Assembly: GCF_016803135.1 (NCBI RefSeq)
Contig: NZ_JAEVFE010000005.1
Span: forward strand, 62,001 to 126,000
DNA: 64,000 bases
Source: Altererythrobacter sp. C41
GTDB lineage: Bacteria > Pseudomonadota > Alphaproteobacteria > Sphingomonadales > Sphingomonadaceae
Reading direction: 5' to 3'
In this document: piece after piece, positions 39,686 through 49,476 of the stretch
Layout: each line of letters starts with the position of its first letter
Position numbering within the stretch: the stretch's first letter is position 1
Position numbers and translations under genes: made by a program
Notes under the pieces: generated by a model
The model's input: the letters and a program-made list of their open reading frames with translations, nothing else
The model's database searches: none
What the model was told of the DNA's origin: nothing

Positions 39686-40822
39686 ATGGCCGCAGCGGTG
39701 GAGGGAGAGAGTCAATTGCCGGGCGCAACGCTATCCCGGATCGGCAAGAGCTTTGGCGCAGTCACGCTGTTCGACGGCCTGGACCTGTCGGTCGGTGACG
39801 GCGAGTTCGTCGTGCTCGTCGGCCCTTCCGGCTGCGGCAAGTCGACGCTGCTCCGGCTGATCGCAGGGCTCGACGGGCCGGACAGCGGCGAGATCCGCAT
39901 CGGCGCGCGGCGCGTCGATCGCTTGCCGCCGGGCGAGCGCAGCGTCGCCATGGTGTTCCAGTCCTATGCGCTCTATCCGCAGATGACGGTCGCGCAGAAC
40001 ATCGCCTTTCCGCTGCGCATGGCGGGGCGGCCGAAGCGCGAGCTGGACGAAAGCGTCCAGCGGACCTGCGAGCTTCTGGGGCTTGCCGAGCTGATGGATC
40101 GGCGGCCAGCCGAGCTGTCGGGCGGGCAGCGGCAGCGCGTCGCCATCGGCCGCGCGATCGTGCGTCAGCCCGACCTGTTCCTGTTCGACGAGCCCCTGTC
40201 GAACCTCGACGCCAATCTGCGCGCGCAGATGCGGCGCGAGTTCGCGGAGCTGCACGCGCGGCTGGGCGCCACGACGATCTACGTCACCCACGACCAGGCC
40301 GAGGCGATGGCGCTGGCCGACCGGATCGTGCTGATGCGCGACGGGCGGATCGAACAGCAGGGCACGCCCGAGGACCTCTATTGCCGCCCGGCAACGCTCT
40401 TCGCCGCAGAATTCTTCGGCCAGCCGCCGATCAACCGCTTGCCCGGTCGCATTGTCCGCGCCGATGCGCGAGGGACCGAAATCACGGTCGGTGACGGTGA
40501 GCGGATCGTGCTCGGGCCGCTTACCGGCGCAGGCCCTGTGCAGGACGATGTGGTGGTGGCGATCAGGCCCGAGGCACTGACGGCACGGCCGAATGGCGGC
40601 ACGATCGCGCTCGCCCCGCGCGCGGTCGCGTTCGTCGAATGGTTCGGCGGGGAGCGCCACGCGCGCCTTGGGGACGGCGATACTGCGCTGGTCTGGCGCA
40701 CCACCGGCGATCACCCGATTGCCGCAGGGGAGAGCATTGCGCTGCATGTCGCGCCCGAGAAGGTGCACGTCTTCGACGGCGAGGGACGAGCGGTTCCGCA
40801 TGCCGCATTGCCGAATTTGTGA
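39686..40822 (+). CDS. Sugar ABC transporter ATPase (UgpC/MsmK/MalK type)
   Basis: Drives uptake of a sugar or oligosaccharide with the permeases encoded at 43145 and 44044. 378 residues: Walker A GPSGCGKST (46-54), Q-loop FQSYALYPQMTV, signature LSGGQRQR (144-151), Walker B LFLFDEP (164-170), H-loop VTHDQ, then a C-terminal OB-fold domain (about 240-365) typical of MalK/UgpC. ATG 39686 is given; TTG 39716, ten bases after GGAGGG, is an attractive alternative that trims ten residues. A LacI operator lies at its stop, so it may have its own promoter. Confidence 0.92.
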   Translation: MAAAVEGESQLPGATLSRIGKSFGAVTLFDGLDLSVGDGEFVVLVGPSGCGKSTLLRLIAGLDGPDSGEIRIGARRVDRLPPGERSVAMVFQSYALYPQMTVAQNIAFPLRMAGRPKRELDESVQRTCELLGLAELMDRRPAELSGGQRQRVAIGRAIVRQPDLFLFDEPLSNLDANLRAQMRREFAELHARLGATTIYVTHDQAEAMALADRIVLMRDGRIEQQGTPEDLYCRPATLFAAEFFGQPPINRLPGRIVRADARGTEITVGDGERIVLGPLTGAGPVQDDVVVAIRPEALTARPNGGTIALAPRAVAFVEWFGGERHARLGDGDTALVWRTTGDHPIAAGESIALHVAPEKVHVFDGEGRAVPHAALPNL

Positions 40823-40833
40823 AAACGGTTACA
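40820..40833. promoter_or_regulatory. LacI-family operator candidate before lacI (site A)
   Basis: TGAAAACGGTTACA, an imperfect palindrome of the TGnAACCGGTTnCA class used by many LacI regulators. It overlaps the stop of the ABC ATPase gene and lies 21 bases before the lacI ATG. Its reverse complement differs from the site at 52633-52646 at one of 14 positions. Confidence 0.6.
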
Positions 40834-40854
40834 TTGACGCGGGAGAGGGAAGGC

Positions 40855-41895
40855 ATGGTCACGATTCGGGATGTTGCGCGGGAAGCCGGCGTTTCGATCG
40901 CCACCGTGTCCCGCGCGCTCAACGGGCACAGCAACGTCACCAAAGCGACCCGGGAGGCGATCGAGGCCGCGGCCAAGGCGCTCAACTTCGTGCCCCACAG
41001 CGGCGCGCGCAGCCTGACCAATCGCCAGACCGATACCATCGGCGTAATCCTGCCCGACCTGTTCGGCGAGTTCTTCTCCGAAGTCATCCGCGGGATCGAC
41101 AAGATCGCCCACGGTGCGGGCAAGCACCTGCTGCTCGGCAACATGCACGGCAGCTCGCACGAGACGACCAACGCGATCCGCTCGATGCGGGGGCGGGTCG
41201 ACGGGTTGCTGCTGATGCCGCCCGACTCCACCGCCGAGCTGCTGTCGGACCACCTCGACGTCAACATGCCGACCGTCCTGCTCAACGCGCAGGCGGACGG
41301 CAGCGACGTGCCCTTCGTCGCGGTCGACAACTATCACGGCGCACGGACGATCACCGAGCATCTGATCGCGCGCGGGCGCAGGCGGATCGTCCATATCTCG
41401 GGGCCCAAGCACAACCGCGATGCGCGCGAGCGCCTGCGAGGCTTCACGGACGCGATGCGGGATGGTCTGGGTGAGAGGGCCCCGGTAATCCTGCCCGGCG
41501 ATTTCACGGAGAGCGCGGGCCTGGAAGCAGCCCGCCTGCTGCTCGCCGGACAAGTGCCCGCCGATGCGGTGTTCGCGTCCAACGACGTGATGGCGGTCGG
41601 CCTCATGTCGGTGCTCGAGGAGGCCGGCGTCGCGGTCGGCGTGGACACACTCGTCGCCGGCTTCGACGACATCCCGCTCGCGCGCCATGTGAGCCCGAAG
41701 CTGACCACGATGCAGTCGAACATGGCGCAGCTCGGCTCGACAGCGGCGATGCTGCTGCTGCGGATGCTGCGCGGGGAAGAGCTCGGCCGGGAGCATGGCG
41801 TCGTCCTTTCACCCCAGTTGGCCGCGCGCGGATCGACCGGAGCAGAATCGCACGACGGCGCGACCATTGCGGGCGCGCCCGCCGACGTGGCCTGA
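40855..41895 (+). CDS. LacI-family transcription regulator
   Basis: 346 residues: helix-turn-helix and hinge at the N-terminus (2-60, TIRDVAREAGVSIATVSRALNG), then a periplasmic-binding-protein-like sugar domain (about 62-335). It probably represses transport and glycosidase genes until a sugar binds. ATG 40855 has GGGAAGG upstream; earlier ATGs lie inside the ATPase gene. The stop overlaps the next start (TGATG). Operator candidates before this gene and at 52633 and 56830 suggest that it controls itself and the island. Confidence 0.92.
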   Translation: MVTIRDVAREAGVSIATVSRALNGHSNVTKATREAIEAAAKALNFVPHSGARSLTNRQTDTIGVILPDLFGEFFSEVIRGIDKIAHGAGKHLLLGNMHGSSHETTNAIRSMRGRVDGLLLMPPDSTAELLSDHLDVNMPTVLLNAQADGSDVPFVAVDNYHGARTITEHLIARGRRRIVHISGPKHNRDARERLRGFTDAMRDGLGERAPVILPGDFTESAGLEAARLLLAGQVPADAVFASNDVMAVGLMSVLEEAGVAVGVDTLVAGFDDIPLARHVSPKLTTMQSNMAQLGSTAAMLLLRMLRGEELGREHGVVLSPQLAARGSTGAESHDGATIAGAPADVA

Positions 41896-43148
41896 TGACG
41901 AGCGCCCTCTCGCGGCGCGCGGTTCTCGCGGCGGGGCTTGCAGGATCCGCCGCGTTCGCGCTGGGGGGCTGCCGCAGCGAGGGCGGACTGACCTTCTGGG
42001 CCATCGGCAACGAGGCGGCCGCCCTCCCCGCCTTCCTTCCCGACCTCGGCCTCGGCGGGGTCGAGGTGCAACCCCTGCCGTGGTCCGGAGCACATCAGAA
42101 GCTGCTGACCGGGTACGTCGGCCAGTCGCTGCCCGACCTGGCGCAAGTCGGCAATAGCTGGTTGGCCGAGCTCGCGGCACTGGGCGCAATCGATCCGGTG
42201 CCAGCCGACCTCGACCTCGCCGAAGACCAGTTCGGCGCGGTGCTCGCAAGCAACCGCATCGGCGGCCGGCTGATGGCGGCGCCATGGTATGTCGATACGC
42301 GCGTCCAGTTCTACCGCACGGATCTGTTCGCCCGGGCGGGCTACGGCTCGCCGCCGCTGGATTGGGACGAATGGAAGGCGGCGCTTCACCGCATTCGCGC
42401 CCAACGCGGGAGCGAGACCTACGGCGTACTCCTGCCGCTCGAAGAGTTCGAACACCTGCAGACGCTGGCGCTGTCCGCCGGCGCGACGTTCCTGCGGGAA
42501 AATCGCACGCGCGGCGCTTTCTCCGCGCCCGAGTTCGTCGAGGGCCTCGCCTTCTACAAGTCGTTGTTCGACGAGGGGCTGGCGCCGATCGTCACCGGCG
42601 CGCAGATCGCCAACCGCTGGGTAGAGTTCGCCCGCGGTTGGTTCGCGGTCTATCCGGCGGGCCCGTGGATGATCGAGGAGATGCGCAGGCGCCTGCCGGC
42701 CGCAATGCAGGACCTGTGGAGCACTGCGCCGCATCCGGGCCCCGGCGGCGCCGGTGCCGCCGCACCGGGGGGATCGAGCCTCGTCGTATTCAGCCGCGGT
42801 GAGCGCAAGCCGGAAGCCTGGGATGCCGTGCGCCGCCTGCTCGAGCCCGGAGCGCAGCTTGCGCTGCACCGGACGACCGGCGACCTGCCGGCACGGCGCT
42901 CGGTCTGGCGCGAGGCCGAGCTTGCGGGCGACCGCGTGATTTCGCCGTTCGCGCGCCAGCTCGAGCTCGCCCGTCCGCTGCCCAAGGTTCCCGAGTGGGA
43001 GCGCGTCGTTACCGCCATGCAGGTCGTCGCCGATCGTATGGTGCGCGGCGAATACACCGTACGCGGCGCGGCTGCCGAAATGGACCGGAGGGTCGACGAG
43101 ATCCTCACCAAGCGTCGCTGGATGATGGGAAAGGGGCGTCTTCCATGA
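41895..43148 (+). CDS. Sugar ABC transporter substrate-binding lipoprotein
   Basis: 417 residues, family 1 extracellular solute-binding protein (MalE/UgpB cluster). The lipobox ALGGC (Cys about 26) anchors it in the membrane. [24 protein letters not shown] and the later [22 protein letters not shown] are typical of the fold; the ligand site is rich in Trp and Tyr, as expected for sugar. Start ATG 41895 overlaps the lacI stop by one base; the end overlaps the next gene (ATGA). Ligand is unknown; a beta-gluco-oligosaccharide is my inference from the context. Confidence 0.9.
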   Translation: MTSALSRRAVLAAGLAGSAAFALGGCRSEGGLTFWAIGNEAAALPAFLPDLGLGGVEVQPLPWSGAHQKLLTGYVGQSLPDLAQVGNSWLAELAALGAIDPVPADLDLAEDQFGAVLASNRIGGRLMAAPWYVDTRVQFYRTDLFARAGYGSPPLDWDEWKAALHRIRAQRGSETYGVLLPLEEFEHLQTLALSAGATFLRENRTRGAFSAPEFVEGLAFYKSLFDEGLAPIVTGAQIANRWVEFARGWFAVYPAGPWMIEEMRRRLPAAMQDLWSTAPHPGPGGAGAAAPGGSSLVVFSRGERKPEAWDAVRRLLEPGAQLALHRTTGDLPARRSVWREAELAGDRVISPFARQLELARPLPKVPEWERVVTAMQVVADRMVRGEYTVRGAAAEMDRRVDEILTKRRWMMGKGRLP

Positions 43149-44047
43149 GCGGCGCCGGAATCAGGGCGGAGCGGCGAGCCGGGTGGCTGTTCAGCGCCCC
43201 GGCGCTGCTCGCAATCGCGCTGTTCTTCATCCTGCCGACGATCGCTTCGCTCGCATTGAGCCTGACCGATTTCGACATCTATGCGCTTGCCGACATTCGC
43301 AACCTGCGCTTCGTCGGCTTCGACAACTACGCCGCCTTGCTTGCCGATCCGCTGTTCTGGGCTGCGCTCCACAACACGCTTTGGTTCGTCTTGCTCGGTG
43401 TTCCCCTGGTGGTGGTCGTTTCGCTCGGCGCGGCGATCCTGGTCAACGAGCGCATGGTCGCCTGGCGGCCGGTGTGGCGGGTGGCGTTTTTCGCACCCTA
43501 CGTCGCGACGCTCGTGGCGGCAGCGATGGTGTGGAAATATCTGCTCCACACGCGCTACGGCCTCGTGAACTACGCGCTTGGCGCCCTGGGACTGCCGAGG
43601 GTCGACTGGCTCGGCGATCCGCGCTGGGCGATCCCGGCGATCACGCTGTTCGTCGTCTGGAAGAGCTTCGGCTATGCCATGCTGATCTTCCTCGCCGCAC
43701 TCCAGACCGTGCCGCGCGAACTGGACGAGGCGGCGCGGATCGACGGCGCAGGATGGTGGGCCCGGCTGCGCCATGTCACGCTGCCCGCCATCGCCCCCGC
43801 GACCGGCCTCGTCGCGATCCTCACGATAATCGCCATGTTCCAGCTCTTCGCCGAGCCTTACGTGATGACCGAGGGCGGCCCCGCGCAATCGACGATCACC
43901 GTGCTCTATCTGATGTTCGAGGAAGGCTTCCAGTGGTGGAACCTCGGGACCGGCGCGGCGGTCGCGGTCGTGCTGTTCGCATGTATCCTCGCCGCGGCGG
44001 TTCTGCCGGCGCTCGCGATGCGGCTGCTCGGGGTGCGCAAGGCATGA
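43145..44047 (+). CDS. Sugar ABC transporter permease, MalF type
   Basis: 300 residues with six predicted membrane segments. The EAA loop that docks the ATPase is [21 protein letters not shown] (about 195-215). [23 protein letters not shown] is typical of the N-terminal half. Start ATG 43145 overlaps the preceding stop (ATGA), and its own stop overlaps the second permease in the same way. Confidence 0.93.
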   Translation: MSGAGIRAERRAGWLFSAPALLAIALFFILPTIASLALSLTDFDIYALADIRNLRFVGFDNYAALLADPLFWAALHNTLWFVLLGVPLVVVVSLGAAILVNERMVAWRPVWRVAFFAPYVATLVAAAMVWKYLLHTRYGLVNYALGALGLPRVDWLGDPRWAIPAITLFVVWKSFGYAMLIFLAALQTVPRELDEAARIDGAGWWARLRHVTLPAIAPATGLVAILTIIAMFQLFAEPYVMTEGGPAQSTITVLYLMFEEGFQWWNLGTGAAVAVVLFACILAAAVLPALAMRLLGVRKA

Positions 44048-44856
44048 TCGCGCGGCGCGCCCTGACCGCGCTCGCCGCCCTCTTCGCGGCGATCACGCTC
44101 GCGCCGCTGTTGTGGATGGTCTCGGTCAGTCTGATGCAGCCGGGGGAAGCCGGTCAGTTCCCGCCGCCGCTGATCCCCGTCGATCCGACACTCGCCAATT
44201 ATCGGGAGCTGTTCGCCGCGCAGGGCATGGGCGGCTTCCTGCTCAACAGCCTGCTCGTCTCCACTCTAGCGACATTGCTCGCACTGCTGTTCACCCTCCC
44301 TGCCGGCTACGCCTTCGCCAAATTGCGATTTCCGGGACAGGCGGCCACCGTGCAAACCCTGCTCGCGCTGCTCTTGATCCCGGGTCAGATCGGCATGCTG
44401 CCGCTGTTCCTCGAACTCAAGGCGCTCGGGCTGGTCAACTCATACGCCGGCGTCCTCGTCCCCTGGCTGGCGGGGATCGTCGGGATCTTCCTGGTGCGAC
44501 AATATGCGCTCTCGATCCCCGACGAACTGCTGGAGGCGGCGCGGATAGACGGCGCGAGCGAGTGGGAGGTGTTCCGCCACGTCGTGTTGCCGATCCTCCG
44601 CCCGGCGATCGCGACGCTGGCGCTGTTCGTGTTCCTCGGGAGCTGGAACGACTTCATGTGGCCGCTGATCGTGCTGTCCGATCAGGACCTCTACACCCTG
44701 CCCGTCGCCCTCGCCTCGCTGGGGCGCGAGCGCGCGCAGGATATCGAATTGATGATGGCCGGCTCGGTGGTGACCACCGTGCCGGTGCTGCTGCTGTTCC
44801 TGGCGCTCCAGCGCCAGTTCATCGGCGAATTGCTTGCCGGGAGTGTCAAAGGATGA
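44044..44856 (+). CDS. Sugar ABC transporter permease, MalG type
   Basis: 270 residues with six predicted membrane segments, EAA loop [21 protein letters not shown] (about 158-180) and the family [15 protein letters not shown]. Forms the channel with the MalF-type partner encoded just upstream. Joined by ATGA overlaps on both sides. Confidence 0.93.
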   Translation: MIARRALTALAALFAAITLAPLLWMVSVSLMQPGEAGQFPPPLIPVDPTLANYRELFAAQGMGGFLLNSLLVSTLATLLALLFTLPAGYAFAKLRFPGQAATVQTLLALLLIPGQIGMLPLFLELKALGLVNSYAGVLVPWLAGIVGIFLVRQYALSIPDELLEAARIDGASEWEVFRHVVLPILRPAIATLALFVFLGSWNDFMWPLIVLSDQDLYTLPVALASLGRERAQDIELMMAGSVVTTVPVLLLFLALQRQFIGELLAGSVKG

Positions 44857-45599
44857 ATTGGGTTCGCTTGTTGCCGCTGGTCCTCTTGCTGGGGGCCTGC
44901 ACCGGTCATGCCGTGGCGGCGACACCGCCGCCTCCGATAGAAGCCGGGCAGCACCCGCAGCCGGCGGTCGAGGACAGCGGCTACGTCTATCAGCTTCACC
45001 TGCCGCCCGGCGTCGCGACGGCGGACGAGGACGCGCGCTGGCCGCTAATGATCTTCCTCCACGGTTCGGGCGAGCGCGGCAGCGACGTCGCCAAGGTCAA
45101 AGTCCACGGCCCGCCCAAGGTCGCCGACCGGCAGAAGGACTTCCCCTTCATTCTGATCTCCCCGCTGCTGCCGGCGGAAGAGGACTGGGACATCGCCAAG
45201 CTCGACGCGATCGCCGATCATGTGAGGGAAACGCTGCCGGTCGATCCGGCGCGTGTCTATCTCACCGGCCTCAGCCGCGGCGGCCATGCGACCTGGCGCT
45301 GGGCGGCCGCGGAGCCCGACCGCTTCGCCGCCATCGCCCCCGTCGCCGGGCGCGGCGATCCGGCGACCGCCTGCGCGCTGGTCGACACGCCCGTATGGGC
45401 CCTCCACGGCGACCGTGACGATGTCGTGACGCCGGAGGGCAGCTTTGCCATGTCGCGCGCGATCCGCGCCTGCGGCGGGCACCAGAGCCGCCTGACGATC
45501 TACCCCGATCTCGGCCACAACGCATGGGATCCTGCCTACGACGACCCCGCGCTTTACTTGTGGCTGCTGTCCCATCGCCTCGACGAGCAGGGCCAATGA
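44853..45599 (+). CDS. Esterase-like alpha/beta hydrolase lipoprotein
   Basis: 248 residues. Lipobox LLGAC (Cys about 16) predicts envelope location. The oxyanion region FLHGSGERG (69-76), nucleophile Ser141 in GLSRGG, an acid near GDRDD (187-190) and His222 in [11 protein letters not shown] form a normal triad. Related proteins are esterases acting on sugar acyl groups or polymer esters. In this operon between permeases and a GH1 enzyme it may remove acyl substituents from the glycan before uptake; that is inference. ATGA overlaps on both sides. Confidence 0.82.
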   Translation: MNWVRLLPLVLLLGACTGHAVAATPPPPIEAGQHPQPAVEDSGYVYQLHLPPGVATADEDARWPLMIFLHGSGERGSDVAKVKVHGPPKVADRQKDFPFILISPLLPAEEDWDIAKLDAIADHVRETLPVDPARVYLTGLSRGGHATWRWAAAEPDRFAAIAPVAGRGDPATACALVDTPVWALHGDRDDVVTPEGSFAMSRAIRACGGHQSRLTIYPDLGHNAWDPAYDDPALYLWLLSHRLDEQGQ

Positions 45600-46948
45600 G
45601 CGGCTTTCCCGATGATTTCCTCTGGGGCGCGGCAACCGCCGCCTATCAGGTCGAGGGCTCCCCTCTGGCTGATGGCGCGGGCACCAGCATCTGGCACCGC
45701 TTCACTCATGACCCGCGCCTGATGATCGCGACCGGCGACACCGGCGACGTGGCCTGCGACCACTACAATCGCATGGAAAGCGACGTGGAGCTGATGAAGC
45801 AACTCGGGTTGCAGGCCTATCGCTTCAGCGTTTCGTGGAGCCGCGTTCTGCCCGAAGGCACCGGCCGGGTGAACGAGGCCGGGCTCGACTTCTACCGCCG
45901 TCTCGTCGACCGCCTGCTCGAAGCTGGGATCGAGCCCTTGGCGACCCTCTACCACTGGGACCTGCCGGCCGCGCTCGACGACCGGGGCGGCTGGCTCAAC
46001 CGCGAGAGCGCGGAATGGTTCGCAGAATATGCCGGCGTCATGTTCCGGGCGCTCGACGGCAAAGTGAAGAAGTGGGCCACGCTCAACGAGCCGTGGGTGG
46101 TGGCCGATGGAGGCTACCTCAACGGCGTGCTCGCGCCCGGCCACCGCAGCATCTTCGAATGCGCCATTGTCAGCCGCAACCTGATGCGCGCGCACGGCCG
46201 CGCGGTGCAGACCTACCGCGAATGCGGGGCGCACGAGGTCGGGCTGGTCATCAATATCGAGCCCAAATACCCGGCCAGCGACAGCCCCGAGGACCTCGCC
46301 GCCACGGCGCGTGCCGATGCTTATATGAACCGCCAGTATTTCGACCCCGCGCTGCTCGGCACCTGCCCGCCGGAGCTGCCGGTGATCTACGGCGAGGCGT
46401 GGGAGGACTGGTCGGCCGAGGACCTGGCGCTGTGCTGCCAGCCGGTCGATTTCGTCGGCATCAACTACTACACCCGCAGCGTCGTGCGCGCGTCGGAAAC
46501 GGCCTGGCCGCTGTTCGCCGAACACGTCGTGCAGGAAGGCGCGCCGCATACCGAGACCGACTGGGAAGTCTTCCCCGAAGCGATGACCCGCACACTGCTC
46601 TGGTTCCGCGAACGCTACGGCGACCTGCCGGTCTACATCATGGAGAACGGCGCCGCCTTCTCCGATCCCGCGACCAGCGCCGCCGAGGGCATTCCCGACG
46701 ACGACCGCTGCCAGTATCTCGCCGAGCACATCGCCGCGGTGCGCGACGCGATCGCGGCAGGGGTGGACATTCGCGGCTACATGGTCTGGTCGCTGTTCGA
46801 CAATCTCGAGTGGGCGCTCGGCTATGCCAAGCGCTTCGGGATCGTCCATGTCGACTACGAAACGCTCGCGCGCACGCCCAAGCACAGCGCGCGGCTCTAC
46901 CGTCAGATCATCGCCAGCAACGGCGCCGAACTGGAGCACGCCGCATGA
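45596..46948 (+). CDS. GH1 beta-glucosidase (cytoplasmic)
   Basis: 450 residues, family GH1 with acid/base Glu165 in TLNEP and nucleophile Glu350 in YIMENGA. It also has FLWGAATAAYQVEG at the N-terminus and GYMVWSLFDNLEWALGY near the C-terminus, which form the glucose pocket. No signal peptide, so it should cut short beta-glucosides after ABC uptake, releasing glucose. ATG 45596 overlaps the hydrolase stop (ATGA) and the end overlaps the phosphodiesterase-like gene (ATGA). Confidence 0.95.
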   Translation: MSGFPDDFLWGAATAAYQVEGSPLADGAGTSIWHRFTHDPRLMIATGDTGDVACDHYNRMESDVELMKQLGLQAYRFSVSWSRVLPEGTGRVNEAGLDFYRRLVDRLLEAGIEPLATLYHWDLPAALDDRGGWLNRESAEWFAEYAGVMFRALDGKVKKWATLNEPWVVADGGYLNGVLAPGHRSIFECAIVSRNLMRAHGRAVQTYRECGAHEVGLVINIEPKYPASDSPEDLAATARADAYMNRQYFDPALLGTCPPELPVIYGEAWEDWSAEDLALCCQPVDFVGINYYTRSVVRASETAWPLFAEHVVQEGAPHTETDWEVFPEAMTRTLLWFRERYGDLPVYIMENGAAFSDPATSAAEGIPDDDRCQYLAEHIAAVRDAIAAGVDIRGYMVWSLFDNLEWALGYAKRFGIVHVDYETLARTPKHSARLYRQIIASNGAELEHAA

Positions 46949-47808
46949 AATACCTCCTCTCCCTCCTCGCGACCGTTCTGCTCGCCGCCTGCGCGCATGT
47001 GCCGGCGCAATCCGCCGATAGCGCGCCGATCCGGGCAATGACGTTCAACATCAGGCTCGACGTCGCTTCGGATGGCGAGAACGCCTGGCCGCACCGCAAG
47101 GAGATGGTCGAAGCCGTCATCAAGCACGAGAATCCCGACCTGCTCGGCATGCAGGAGGTCCTGCTGCACCAGAAGCAGTATCTCGAAGCCGAACTGACGG
47201 ATTACACATTCGTGGGCGTCGGGCGCGACGACGGAGCAGAGGCCGGCGAGTTCTCCCCGCTGGGCTGGCGCAACGATCGCTTCGCGGTGGTGGACTCGGG
47301 CACGTTCTGGCTCTCGCCAACGCCAGAGGTGGCCGGCAGCAAGGGCTGGGACGCCGCCCTCCCCCGCATCGCCACCTGGGCCGTCCTGCGCGACAGGAGC
47401 AGCGGCGAGACGATCCGTGTCCTCAATACCCATTTCGATCACGTCGGCACGGCTGCCCGCGCCAATGCCGCGCTGATGATCGCCGAATGGGTCGCCGACG
47501 GCGGGGCGCCCGCGATCGTCATGGGGGACTTCAACGTCAAGCCGGATAGCGAACCTTATCAGGTCCTTGCGGACACCGCGCAGAGCGGCCTTTCCGACAC
47601 TCGCACGATCAGCGCCCTCCCGCCCTACGGACCGCCCGGCACCTTCACCGGCTTCGACATCATGGCCGCAGCCGAAGCGCCGATCGATCACATCTTCGCA
47701 ACCGGCGACTTTTCAGTGAACCGTTATGCGGTCGTGACGCAGCACTGGGAGGGCCGCCTGCCCTCCGACCACTACCCGGTGGTCGCCGATATCAAACTGC
47801 GGCGGTGA
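46945..47808 (+). CDS. Endonuclease/exonuclease/phosphatase-fold lipoprotein
   Basis: 287 residues. Lipobox LLAAC (Cys about 16), then the metal-dependent phosphodiester hydrolase fold: MTFNIR (Asn35), GMQEVL (Glu71), NTHFDH (163), MGDFN (194-197) and SDHYPV (274-279), all expected active-site residues present. EEP members cut phosphodiesters in nucleic acids, inositides or lipids. Being a membrane-anchored last gene of a sugar operon, it could remove phosphodiester side groups from a glycan; that is inference. Start overlaps the GH1 stop (ATGA). Confidence 0.85.
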   Translation: MKYLLSLLATVLLAACAHVPAQSADSAPIRAMTFNIRLDVASDGENAWPHRKEMVEAVIKHENPDLLGMQEVLLHQKQYLEAELTDYTFVGVGRDDGAEAGEFSPLGWRNDRFAVVDSGTFWLSPTPEVAGSKGWDAALPRIATWAVLRDRSSGETIRVLNTHFDHVGTAARANAALMIAEWVADGGAPAIVMGDFNVKPDSEPYQVLADTAQSGLSDTRTISALPPYGPPGTFTGFDIMAAAEAPIDHIFATGDFSVNRYAVVTQHWEGRLPSDHYPVVADIKLRR

Positions 47809-47818
47809 GGTAGAGCGC

Positions 47819-47846
47819 CGTCATCCCGGCGAAAGCTGGGGTGACG
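47819..47846. repeat. GTCATCCC-type palindrome
   Basis: CGTCATCCCGGC-GAAA-GCTGGGGTGACG (stem with one wobble pair) in the 80-base gap between the convergent phosphodiesterase-like gene and the GH144-like gene. Same family as 12774 and 24166. It could also end transcripts. Confidence 0.65.
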
Positions 47847-47888
47847 GATTGGCGGGACGGCTGGCGCGTTGGGCAGCCGCCGAACGGC

Positions 47889-49397
47889 CTACTTGCCCTC
47901 GTCCAACCAGCCGCCGGTGAAACCGAGGCGCTCGAGCCCCCGGCGGATGTGCGGGTTCTTGCGCATCGTGCGCCACACCAGGCCGCTGCGGTGGTTTTCC
48001 ATCATGGCCAGGATCGGACCCTGATCGATGCCGATATGGTCCCGCGCGATCCAGCCGAACTTCGGATCGACCGTGCCGCTGCGGCTGCCCGCGTCGACGA
48101 AGGTGTAGCTCGGATTGAACGCGTCCTTGAAGCCGTACTTGGTGTAGAGCTTGCTGCCGTATGCCTCGCGCATGTTCATCAGCGCATCGATTGTCACCTC
48201 CGGCGCGAACGGCACCGAGCCGCCGGCCGCGGTGGGCACGATCGTGCCGTCGTCGATCACCCGCTCCGCGCTGACGCCGCGCGCGGCATAGCCGAGGAAC
48301 TCTCGCGCCTTGCCGTTGACGGCCCGCCCGTTCGCAGCGCCGGTCGGCCCGTCGGATGCCGTCCAGCCCCAGATATCGGCCGAATAGCCGATCCAGTCGT
48401 TCGGATTGTCGGCGCCATAGGCGCGCTGGCTCAAGGCCGCGCGGCGGCTGTTCTCGAAGTAGTCGATCCCCTTCCCGCGCATGAATTCGTCGCGGATGCC
48501 GCGGAAGTCGACCCAGACGTGACTGTACTGGTGGCCGAACATCGGCTCGAACTGCAGATGCTCGTAGCCGTAGTAAGTGCCCCAGTCCTTCTCCAGGTTC
48601 GCCGCCCAGCCGGTGTCCCAGGCCTCCTTGCCGATCGGATGCGTCGGTGATCCGGCGGCGAGGATATAGACCAGCATGCCTTCGTTGTAGCCGACCCAGT
48701 CGTGGGTCCCGAAGTCGCCGTCCTCGCCGCGCTCGGGATACCAGCCCATCACGATCGCCTTGCCGCTGCCGCCGTTGGCAGAGGGAATCTCGCTGTTCTC
48801 GCGCTGCACGAAGGTCCAGTCGACGCGGCGATAGATTTCCTCCGCGAGGTCGCGGATCTCGGCCTCAACCGCCGTGTCGCGGTCGAAATAGCTCTGCGCG
48901 AACAGCACGCCGCCGAGCAGCAGCGAGGTATCGACCGTCGACAGCTCGGTCTTGCCGCGGCGCGTACCGTCCTCGTTGGTGAGGAAGTGGTAGAAGAAGC
49001 CCTTGTATCCGGCCTTGCCCGAAACTTCGGGCCCCTGCGGCGCGTTCCAGTAGAATTCCAGGCAGTCGCGGGTGCGCTGCGCCGCTTCCTCGCGCGTGAC
49101 ATAGCCGCGCTCGGCGCCGATGCCATAGGCCGTCAGCGCGAAGCCGGTCGCTGCGATCGAGGAGAACGGGTTGCTCGGCCAGCGATCGGGCGCGAGGCAA
49201 CGCTCGGTGTCGGTGGTCTCCCAGAAATACTGGAACGTGCGCTGCGAGAGCTGCTCGGCGAACTCCGCCTGCGTGAGCTGAGGCAGCGCCGCAGCGGAAT
49301 TCCCGCCCGCCGCCGCAGGAGGAGGCGGGGTGGCGGTAGAAGTGCACGCTGCCAACGCCAGAAGCGGCAGCGCAAGCGACCCGAAACGGAAGGACAT
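47889..49397 (-). CDS. GH144-like glycoside hydrolase lipoprotein (glycoamylase fold, PF10091)
   Basis: 502 residues. Lipobox ALAAC (Cys about 18), then an (alpha/alpha)6-type domain; TFQYFWETTDTERCLAPDRWPSNP, YFDRDTAVEAEI, GWYPERGEDGDFGTHDWVGYNEGMLVYILAAGSPTHP and FGHQYSHVWVDFRGI are typical of PF10091. Databases often call the family glucoamylase, but its characterised members of GH144 are endo-beta-1,2-glucanases. I use ATG 49397 with GGGAG upstream; ATG 49400 is adjacent. Same strand as the TonB receptor, 79 bases downstream of it. Confidence 0.83.
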   Translation of the reverse strand: MSFRFGSLALPLLALAACTSTATPPPPAAAGGNSAAALPQLTQAEFAEQLSQRTFQYFWETTDTERCLAPDRWPSNPFSSIAATGFALTAYGIGAERGYVTREEAAQRTRDCLEFYWNAPQGPEVSGKAGYKGFFYHFLTNEDGTRRGKTELSTVDTSLLLGGVLFAQSYFDRDTAVEAEIRDLAEEIYRRVDWTFVQRENSEIPSANGGSGKAIVMGWYPERGEDGDFGTHDWVGYNEGMLVYILAAGSPTHPIGKEAWDTGWAANLEKDWGTYYGYEHLQFEPMFGHQYSHVWVDFRGIRDEFMRGKGIDYFENSRRAALSQRAYGADNPNDWIGYSADIWGWTASDGPTGAANGRAVNGKAREFLGYAARGVSAERVIDDGTIVPTAAGGSVPFAPEVTIDALMNMREAYGSKLYTKYGFKDAFNPSYTFVDAGSRSGTVDPKFGWIARDHIGIDQGPILAMMENHRSGLVWRTMRKNPHIRRGLERLGFTGGWLDEGK

Positions 49398-49476
49398 CAT
49401 AACTCCCAAGAGTAGGATGGACGCCCGGTCAAGGGAGGAGGAGGGGAATGACCGAGCGCCCGAACAGTGTCGACGA

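Noticed and set aside
47889-49397. Calling the PF10091 protein a starch-degrading glucoamylase
   Set aside because: The database name is historical; characterised GH144 members cut beta-1,2-glucan and no alpha-glucan genes are nearby.
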